Assembly (NCBI GenBank): GCA_044228285.1
Contig: JBGAVD010000008.1
Coordinates: 1-64,000, forward strand
Source of the DNA: JBBATK01 sp044228285
GTDB lineage: Bacteria; Bacteroidota; Ignavibacteria; Kapaibacteriales; NICIL-2
DNA: 64,000 nucleotides
Direction of reading: 5' to 3'
The notes below the pieces were generated by a model, which was given only the letters and a program-made list of their open reading frames with translations, did no database searches and had not been told where the DNA came from. Shown here one piece after another: positions 58,596 to 64,000 of the stretch (positions are counted from its first letter, which is position 1; each line of letters starts with the position of its first letter). The position numbers and the translations under genes were made by a program.

Positions 58596-59873
58596 ATGAA
58601 ACGAATATCCTCCAGCTTCATGGCTGGCCTCTTTTTTTGTCTGACTTTGTCCCTCCTGCTCCTTCAGGCCTGCAACGATGCACCGTCTGACGTTGGATCG
58701 GAAGTACTCTTAGATACCCTTAACGCACGCACCATCTCATCTCTTGATTCAAACATCATCCAGAGTGCAGAACAGAAAGTGTTACGCGCGTATTACTTTA
58801 ATCAGGGATCACTCTTCGTTGGACAAAGCTCTTCGACCCGCGCAAGCTCACTCTGTCGCGTGAGTATTGGTGATACCATCGCATGGCTCACTCCAGCCAT
58901 GATCGACTCCGCAGTGATGTTGATTAGACCTCGAAACTTTGTTCTTGGTAGTGGTGGAAGCGATAGCACTCTTGCCTTCAATGTCGTTGAATTGAGTAAG
59001 TCGTTCATGGAAGGTTCAACATCTCCAGTTGCTACGTGGACAGATCTCTTTAGCTCCGGACTGAACCCGAACCCCACCTACTTTGCCTCCGCATCAAAAC
59101 CAATGGCTGGCTTTAAGGGGACAATTCCCCTTGGGACCAATGTTGATTTGAGCTTGCCTTTAACCAATGAAGGTAAATCAGTTGTTGCCCGCTGGCTTAG
59201 TAAGGCAGATACGAGCGTTATTGGCTTTGGCTTGGTACCACTGCCAGAATCACGCGTCATTCAGAATTTCAGTACGAAATCAAGTTCTGCCGATACCATG
59301 CCCTATGTGCGCATTAAAGTGTTCTACCATGACAATCTCTCAGTTCGTGACTCTGCTACGATACAGTCAGGTAATGATGTATGCTATATCGATTCAGATA
59401 CCCTACAATCACCACTCATGCTCGTGCAACCTACACTGGCAAGTACCGCTCACTTTGTGATTGATGTGCGCTCAATACCATTGACCGATGCAATTCTCAA
59501 GGCGCAGTTTAGTTTTACTGTCGACACTACCCTAAGTCAACAAGGCAGCTCGGGTACTGATGCATTGGTTTTCATTCCGAGTTACCAAACCAAAGACTCA
59601 GCAGGCAAAACGGTTGAGAACTCGATCTTCATTTATGGAGTATCGCTTCAAGCAACTCGAGCTCCAGGTTCGTCGACCTATGTGTGCAAGAACATTGGAC
59701 CCTACTTAGACTATGTACGAAGGGTGAATGGTGGCTTGTTGACTCTCGATATTCAGAGTGCTGGTTCTCTCTTGGAACGACACGCGGTCTATAACCTCAA
59801 AGCCTCAGCAGACAAGCGACCAGTTCTCCAGGTCACTTACGCTGTTCGTCCTGTGATAGGAGTGCGCAAATGA
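58596..59873 (+). CDS. DUF4270-like surface lipoprotein
   Basis: Protein of about 425 residues from the ATG at 58596. A lipoprotein signal (MKRISSSFMAGLFFCLTLSL then LLLQAC) precedes NDAPSDVGSEVLLDTLNARTI, and the body is a series of beta strands with Ser/Thr-rich loops (LYVGQSS-like GSLFVGQSSSTRASSLCRV, IDSAVMLIRPRNFVLG). Position after glgA and the start 'DVGSEVL..D' fit DUF4270, an uncharacterised Bacteroidota lipoprotein family, but the match is by eye. Its stop overlaps the start of the next gene (ATGA), so the two are translationally coupled and probably work together in the outer membrane. Confidence 0.8.
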   Translation: MKRISSSFMAGLFFCLTLSLLLLQACNDAPSDVGSEVLLDTLNARTISSLDSNIIQSAEQKVLRAYYFNQGSLFVGQSSSTRASSLCRVSIGDTIAWLTPAMIDSAVMLIRPRNFVLGSGGSDSTLAFNVVELSKSFMEGSTSPVATWTDLFSSGLNPNPTYFASASKPMAGFKGTIPLGTNVDLSLPLTNEGKSVVARWLSKADTSVIGFGLVPLPESRVIQNFSTKSSSADTMPYVRIKVFYHDNLSVRDSATIQSGNDVCYIDSDTLQSPLMLVQPTLASTAHFVIDVRSIPLTDAILKAQFSFTVDTTLSQQGSSGTDALVFIPSYQTKDSAGKTVENSIFIYGVSLQATRAPGSSTYVCKNIGPYLDYVRRVNGGLLTLDIQSAGSLLERHAVYNLKASADKRPVLQVTYAVRPVIGVRK

Positions 59874-61138
59874 GAAAGATGTTCAACTCCAACTCGCTTC
59901 GTTCAATTCTGCTCTGCCTTAGTTTCACTCTGCTCTTCCCAGCAGCTCTGTTTTCACAAGGCGGTTCGAACTACTCAACTATTGGTTTGGGAGATCTGCG
60001 TTCAAGCTTTGGTTCGACCTACGACGGTTTAGCAAATGTGAGCTATAGTACCCCTTCAAACTACGCTATCAATCTTTGCAATCCTGCATTGTGGACCGAC
60101 GTCAAAACAACTCGCTTGCAAAGTGGTTATCGTTTCAATCAATTGTTCGTTAGCCAGAATGGTTCAACGGTTGGGAATAACAATGGTAAGCTTGATGGCG
60201 CTTTGATCATGTTTGCGCTGGATACAACCAACGGTGTGAACGCGTCCTTGGGTTTGTTACCTAGTAGTTCTGTGAACTATCTCTTTACGAAAACCGCACG
60301 TATTCCATTGCCCGACAATGGAGGGTTTATAGATAGTCGTTCATTGTATGCAGGCTCCGGAGGCATGATCACCGGCTACGTAGGCGGCGCCTACCGCGTA
60401 AGCGATAAGATTAGTCTCGGTGCAATGTTCCTCTTCAATTTTGGTGTCATTCGAGACTCGATTAATACAACATTGTCGAGCGAAGAATCATATATGTCGC
60501 TCACATCTCGAAGCGACAAGTTATCGAGCATGGGTGTTAAACTTGGTATACAAACAATACCTGCGGAGTCTTGGACGCTAGGCGCAACCTTGGGTCTTAA
60601 CTCCGACATGAAGATCAACTCAGACCTCCACTACAGTACGCTGAATGGTATTGTGATCAGTTATGATTCAACCATTAGTACTGAAAGCAGCTCTTCTATG
60701 CCCTTACTTTTCGGTGTAGGTGCTTCGTACCGAAGCGGCAAGTTTCTGTTCGTTGCCGATGCGGAGATGCAGAATGCTAGTTCGATGACGTATAGGCTGA
60801 CAGACTTAGGACGTTGGGCTAACGCCTCTCGCTTTGGTGTTGGACTTTCCCGCGTGGGTACTCAATCAGCTGGTACGGCATATTGGGATCGCGTGAACTT
60901 CAACTTTGGTCTCGGATACCAAACCTTAGCCTACAGTTTCAAGAACAATTCGATCTCTGAGTCGTTCGCAAGCGTTGGTGCACAATTGCCATTTGGAAAT
61001 GCTGCGATGATTGACGCTGCCTTGACCTTTGGAACGCGCGGAAGCAGTGATAGCGCTGCGATCTCTGAGCTCTTCGTCCGCATGAACTTTACGATCAGTG
61101 TCGGTGAAGTGTGGTTCATTCCGTTCAAGCGCGAGTAG
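59870..61138 (+). CDS. Outer-membrane beta-barrel protein, coupled to the DUF4270-like gene
   Basis: Protein of 422 residues with signal peptide (residues 1-30, LRSILLCLSFTLLFPAALFS). The mature part starts GGSNYSTIGLGDLRSSFGS, then STPSNYAINLCNPALWTDV, a feature of the FadL/PorV-like barrel proteins of Bacteroidota (Asn-Pro-Ala-near-Trp). Alternating strands continue (GYVGGAYRVSDKISLGAMF, PLLFGVGASYRSGKFLFVAD, FGLGYQTLAYSF), and it ends in an aromatic-type strand FTISVGEVWFIPF. Its ATG overlaps the upstream stop by one base. Transport of a hydrophobic compound or a T9SS shuttle role like PorV are both possible. Confidence 0.8.
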   Translation: MRKMFNSNSLRSILLCLSFTLLFPAALFSQGGSNYSTIGLGDLRSSFGSTYDGLANVSYSTPSNYAINLCNPALWTDVKTTRLQSGYRFNQLFVSQNGSTVGNNNGKLDGALIMFALDTTNGVNASLGLLPSSSVNYLFTKTARIPLPDNGGFIDSRSLYAGSGGMITGYVGGAYRVSDKISLGAMFLFNFGVIRDSINTTLSSEESYMSLTSRSDKLSSMGVKLGIQTIPAESWTLGATLGLNSDMKINSDLHYSTLNGIVISYDSTISTESSSSMPLLFGVGASYRSGKFLFVADAEMQNASSMTYRLTDLGRWANASRFGVGLSRVGTQSAGTAYWDRVNFNFGLGYQTLAYSFKNNSISESFASVGAQLPFGNAAMIDAALTFGTRGSSDSAAISELFVRMNFTISVGEVWFIPFKRE

Positions 61139-61273
61139 CGTTGTGTGAACACACTAGACAGAAGGTGTGCACCATCATTCGTTCTTCTAGGCCGCAGTGA
61201 ACGAAGTATACTTGGGTGAAGCAGGGGATTTTTTACTATGCGTGCGCTTCGCGCCCGCTTATCAAGCAGGTCT

Positions 61274-61720
61274 TTAGTCTTCCATTGAATGAATACTGCG
61301 TAAGCTGTACACGGTAGCCGAGTACGTGGCTTTGCGCTTGTATTTGCGTTTCTTGACCACACGTTCCTTCTCTAGAATTTGTGGAGTTTCTCCGCGAAGG
61401 AACTTTGGGAAGATGTCGCAGTTTTCCGGATTCATCTTCGTGATCAAATCCAACATCTCATTCTTTTTTAGACTTCGGATTTTCTGCTCACGGTTACGCG
61501 CAGCGTTTTGTGTGGAGTACAACTCGTAGTACAAAAGGTTGTGCAGCCCGAAACGCGAGGTAAAGGAATGGGGATCTGTGTTGGATTTGTGAGACTCTAC
61601 CGTTGTACGCAGGTCATCACTAAGGCCAACATAAAATGTCATGATCGAGTTCGCCATCACGTACACAGCAAACACCTGTGTTGGTGTATGAGTTTCATTT
61701 GTGTGTTCTGTGCTATGCAT
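61274..61720 (-). CDS. GIY-YIG nuclease-domain protein
   Basis: Protein of about 148 residues from the ATG at 61720. The GIY-YIG domain is recognisable: FAVYVMANSIMTFYVGLSDD (the GIY/YIG strands, here VYV and YVG), LRTTVESHKS (Arg of the second motif), LLYYELYSTQNAARNREQKI (acidic and Glu residues) and RSLKKNEMLDLITKMNPE. It belongs to the small stand-alone group (UPF0213/URI-like) whose cellular role is unclear. A basic tail (KRKYKRKATYSA) follows. A short hairpin lies between it and the convergent barrel gene. Confidence 0.87.
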   Translation of the reverse strand: MHSTEHTNETHTPTQVFAVYVMANSIMTFYVGLSDDLRTTVESHKSNTDPHSFTSRFGLHNLLYYELYSTQNAARNREQKIRSLKKNEMLDLITKMNPENCDIFPKFLRGETPQILEKERVVKKRKYKRKATYSATVYSLRSIHSMED

Positions 61721-61828
61721 GAATGACAAGCCGTTGGGTGGAACAAGTGATTTCCGCACACAGAGTTACGCAGAGCGTTGAAATCTCGTGTTTCCAATGT
61801 ATCGGCTCTGATCAACCGTTCATAAACT

Positions 61829-62767
61829 ATGCGTATGAAAAATCTCTCCATTCATCTCAAGAACTTCAAATCGAAGCTCCAAAAACACGAACACACGCAT
61901 TTCGACACCTTCATTCTGGTGGTGATCTGCTTTTCAGCGGTGCTTATCGGGCTCGAAACAGACCATGACCTGATGTCACGATGGGCTTGGCTCTTCCACA
62001 CTTTAGATGCTGCAATCCTTTGGATTTTCGTCTCAGAAGTGTTTGTGAAAGTCTGGGCTCAAGGCACGCAACCATGGCGCTACTTTCGTGATCCATGGAA
62101 CCTCTTTGACTTCGTTATAGTAGTGATAGGCTTTGCACCAATGGTGATAGGTTTTCTCCACGCAGAATCAGTCACTGATCTGCACGCTGTAGCAGCCTTT
62201 CGTATCATTCGACTTGCGCGTGCTGTTCGTGTGTTGCGTGTGTTTCGCTTGGTTACACATCTGCGAGAGTTACAGATTCTTGTGGAGACACTCGTCGGCA
62301 GCTTTCGAAAGCTACTTTATGTTGGTCTTCTCCTGGTCTGCTTGTTCTACGTGTACGCGGTCATTGGTGTGTTTCTCTTTCGTGACAATGATCCAGAGCA
62401 CTTTGGCAACTTGATGGACGCACACATGACCTTGTTTCAGTGCATTACTGGCGATGGCTGGTCGGCACTCATGAACGCTGAGATACATCCCGAAAACTCC
62501 AATGTTTCTGCAGCAACGGAGAGCTATCCTTTTCTTGCGCCACTCTACTTTGCTAGCTTCATTATCCTTGGCAGCTACGTGCTGCTTAACCTTGTGGTTG
62601 GTATTATCATTAGTGCAATGGAGCAAGCCAATGAAGAGCAGGATCGCGAGCGCGATATGGAGATCATAGCCTCAGAACAGATGCAATGGCAGATGTTGAA
62701 AGACATTTCACTGCGACTGGTAGCTATTGAGGAAGCACTCAAGATTCCACCTCCAGATAAGTCGTAA
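61829..62767 (+). CDS. Voltage-gated ion channel (NaChBac-type subunit) with TGDGWS filter
   Basis: Protein of 312 residues with six membrane segments, the single-domain plan of homotetrameric bacterial channels. S1 is at about 27-45 (FDTFILVVICFSAVLIGLE), S2 57-75, S3 90-110 (WNLFDFVIVVIG). S4 (about 122-143) reads FRIIRLARAVRVLRVFRLV, with Arg every third residue. S5 lies near 155-180, the pore loop TLFQCITGDGWSALMN near 201-216, and S6 is SFIILGSYVLLNLVVGIII. A cytoplasmic coiled-coil-like tail follows (ANEEQDRERDMEI). The filter T-G-D-G-W-S differs from the usual bacterial Na+ filter TLESWS and resembles calcium-channel filters. Confidence 0.9.
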   Translation: MRMKNLSIHLKNFKSKLQKHEHTHFDTFILVVICFSAVLIGLETDHDLMSRWAWLFHTLDAAILWIFVSEVFVKVWAQGTQPWRYFRDPWNLFDFVIVVIGFAPMVIGFLHAESVTDLHAVAAFRIIRLARAVRVLRVFRLVTHLRELQILVETLVGSFRKLLYVGLLLVCLFYVYAVIGVFLFRDNDPEHFGNLMDAHMTLFQCITGDGWSALMNAEIHPENSNVSAATESYPFLAPLYFASFIILGSYVLLNLVVGIIISAMEQANEEQDRERDMEIIASEQMQWQMLKDISLRLVAIEEALKIPPPDKS

Positions 62768-62831
62768 GTCATACGAAGGCATTCTATCGCAAAAGCCAAG
62801 ACTCAGGGCGAAGGGAGAGTTTGCAGGCTTC

Positions 62832-63350
62832 TCAGTTAAGAACAGCGATCGACACACGAGCTACGCCATCGCGAATCATGTCGATACGTTCCGCAGCTGC
62901 TCTGGACAGATCAATGATACGGCCGGCAGCAAAGGGTCCACGGTCGTTGATGCGCACTACCACACTACGTCCGTTCTTCATATTCGTGACCTTCAGCACT
63001 GTTCCAAATGGCAGGGTACGGTGAGCTGCTGTTAGCAATTGCTGGTCGAATGTTTCTCCATTCGAGGTTAAGCGTCCATGAAACTCATCCCCGTAGTATG
63101 AAGCCATCCCCTCTTGGAGATTAGCCGAAGGGCTATCCGGGATCTCTTGGGCAGGATGTGAAGGTAGCACAATTGGCGCAGTACTCCGCACGGTTGTCGA
63201 CGCTGTCCACCGCGGATTTCCGCCTTGGCTTGTGCGTACAGCGCTAAATCGCATGGAGGGCGAACAGGCTTGCAATGTCAACAATGCACAAACTGCAAGG
63301 AGCAGAGCTCTACTTTGCCACGAAATGATGTGATTTGCGAAATTTTTCAT
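62832..63350 (-). CDS. rlpA: RlpA-family septal/cell-wall lipoprotein
   Basis: Protein of 172 residues. The lipoprotein signal ends LLTLQAC (Cys about 29). Residues about 80-172 form the double-psi beta-barrel of RlpA: GMASYYGDEFHGRLTSNGE, FDQQLLTAAHRTLPFG, VTNMKNGRSVVVRINDRGP and GRIIDLSRAAAERI. The Glu/His/Asp positions expected of lytic activity on glycan strands lacking stem peptides are visible (ASYYGDEFHG, TAAHRTLPFG, RINDRGP). Usually outer-membrane anchored, acting in cell separation. No SPOR domain is present. Promoter at 63367-63398. Confidence 0.92.
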   Translation of the reverse strand: MKNFANHIISWQSRALLLAVCALLTLQACSPSMRFSAVRTSQGGNPRWTASTTVRSTAPIVLPSHPAQEIPDSPSANLQEGMASYYGDEFHGRLTSNGETFDQQLLTAAHRTLPFGTVLKVTNMKNGRSVVVRINDRGPFAAGRIIDLSRAAAERIDMIRDGVARVSIAVLN

Positions 63351-63366
63351 GCTTTGACTTCCAAGT

Positions 63367-63398
63367 GCAACCTTATGAGTTCTTCACGGCAATTCAAA
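63367..63398 (-). promoter_or_regulatory. Bacteroidota-type promoter for rlpA
   Basis: On the minus strand: TTTG (63398-63395), exactly 19 nt, then TAAGGTTGC (63375-63367), one mismatch from TAnnTTTGC. The rlpA ATG at 63350 lies about 17 nt downstream. Confidence 0.6.
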
Positions 63399-63488
63399 TG
63401 CCAGCCATGACTAATTTTGTACTCGCGTATGCACTTTTTCTCAATCCATACGTCTGATAGATACGTGTTTAACACTTTATTCAGCTCT

Positions 63489-64000
63489 ATGCCCTTGGCA
63501 AACCCCTTTTACCTCCTGCAACGCAGGATAGCAGTTTTCTTTCTTAGCGCACTGATTCTCCTTAGTGGAGGCAGTTCTGCACTCAACGCACAGGTGCTAT
63601 CACCAGGTGAGGAGCTCACCTACGCGGTGTCCTATCTTGGCATTCGCTTAGGAACCATTAAAATGACAACCGAGTCGAAAACAGATTTCAACGGTAAACC
63701 TGTCTTTCGGGTGAAGGCGAGCATAGATTCACGTCCGGGCATTCCATTCGTGGAGATCCATACAACCTTTGAGTCGCTTATCGATCCATCGGCAACCTCT
63801 TCACACCAATTCATGGCAAACACCAAAGAGGGTGACGGGTGGATGTTCGACAAGTACACCTTTAACTATCCTGAAAAGCTCATTACCACTGAAAAGTGGC
63901 TTGATAAGGTTAAGAAATCCTCGAAGCAGTTTAGCATCACTCGTAAGTATAACGATGGTTGCTCGCTCTTCTACTGTGCGCGTCAGCTACTTTATGCGAA
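63489..64000 (+). CDS. DUF3108-family exported protein (partial, runs off the window)
   Basis: The first 170 residues of a gene cut by the window end. The ATG at 63489 is followed by a signal sequence (MPLANPFYLLQRRIAVFFLS). The mature part starts LSPGEELTYAVSYLGIRLGT, the hallmark opening of DUF3108, then FNGKPVFRVKASIDSRPG, EIHTTFESLIDPSATSS and TEKWLDKVKKSSKQF. DUF3108 proteins are periplasmic, beta-rich and uncharacterised. Divergent from rlpA (138 nt between). The rest of the gene is not visible. Confidence 0.85.
   Translation, partial: MPLANPFYLLQRRIAVFFLSALILLSGGSSALNAQVLSPGEELTYAVSYLGIRLGTIKMTTESKTDFNGKPVFRVKASIDSRPGIPFVEIHTTFESLIDPSATSSHQFMANTKEGDGWMFDKYTFNYPEKLITTEKWLDKVKKSSKQFSITRKYNDGCSLFYCARQLLYA

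Overview
The window looks like a chromosomal segment from a bacterium on the Bacteroidota/Chlorobi side of the FCB group; an Ignavibacteria- or Kapabacteria-like lineage is my best guess. Four things point there. About ten secreted proteins end in type IX secretion (T9SS) C-terminal sorting domains. atpD-atpC stands as its own unit away from the other ATP synthase genes. Several promoters fit the Bacteroidota pattern (TTTG, about 19 nt, TAnnTTTG). A fliW-csrA pair implies flagella, which most Bacteroidetes lack but deeper lineages often have. I see no rRNA, tRNA, CRISPR array, phage or transposase gene.

Layout. 0.1-7.1 kb: three T9SS cargo proteins (BNR/propeller proteins and a CotH-kinase/lamin-tail protein), two of them divergent around a cluster of TTGTCA-type sites. 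7.2-9.3 kb: an ECF42-type sigma factor locus (VOC protein, YCII/DGPF protein, sigma factor with TPR tail) in which the sigma gene carries an in-frame TAA. 9.4-12.4 kb: a ferredoxin-fold-like membrane protein, a truncated-haemoglobin-like lipoprotein and two ABC-2 permeases. 12.4-19.1 kb: DinB, HNH nuclease, alpha/beta hydrolase, a small CxxC ORF, a PorZ-like propeller protein, ribH and a PHP phosphoesterase. 19.3-22.4 kb: a DUF1800-DUF1501 pair. 22.4-28.4 kb: palindromic repeats, an unusual ion channel, rfaE2, a response regulator, csrA-fliW and a BamA/TamA-like outer-membrane protein. 28.7-31.5 kb: two related LuxR-type HTH regulators flanking an orphan protein. 31.7-35.4 kb: a small protein and two T9SS cargo proteins, one a cyclophilin. 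35.5-39.9 kb: a tight four-gene operon (DUF350, glutathionylspermidine-synthase-like ATP-grasp, two orphans). 40.2-42.9 kb: a lipoprotein, then atpDC. 43.0-43.8 kb: a dense palindromic repeat array. 43.9-52.1 kb: a sialidase-like and an IgGFc-binding-like cargo protein, hutH, and a GH5 mannanase-like gene bracketed by repeats. 52.2-55.3 kb: DUF2130 protein, a possible structured RNA and two exported proteins. 55.9-64 kb: ubiE, glgA, a DUF4270-like lipoprotein, an outer-membrane protein, GIY-YIG nuclease, a voltage-gated-type channel, rlpA and the start of a DUF3108 gene.

The dominant theme is the cell surface: T9SS cargo, lipoproteins, outer-membrane barrels and envelope channels, among scattered housekeeping genes. 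The best candidates for something undescribed are the four-gene DUF350/ATP-grasp operon (35.5-39.9 kb), the structured non-coding region at 53.5-53.9 kb, the leader hairpin that can hide the ribosome binding site of the 28.7 kb regulator, and the interrupted ECF sigma factor. All family calls are made by eye from the sequence; no database search was run.
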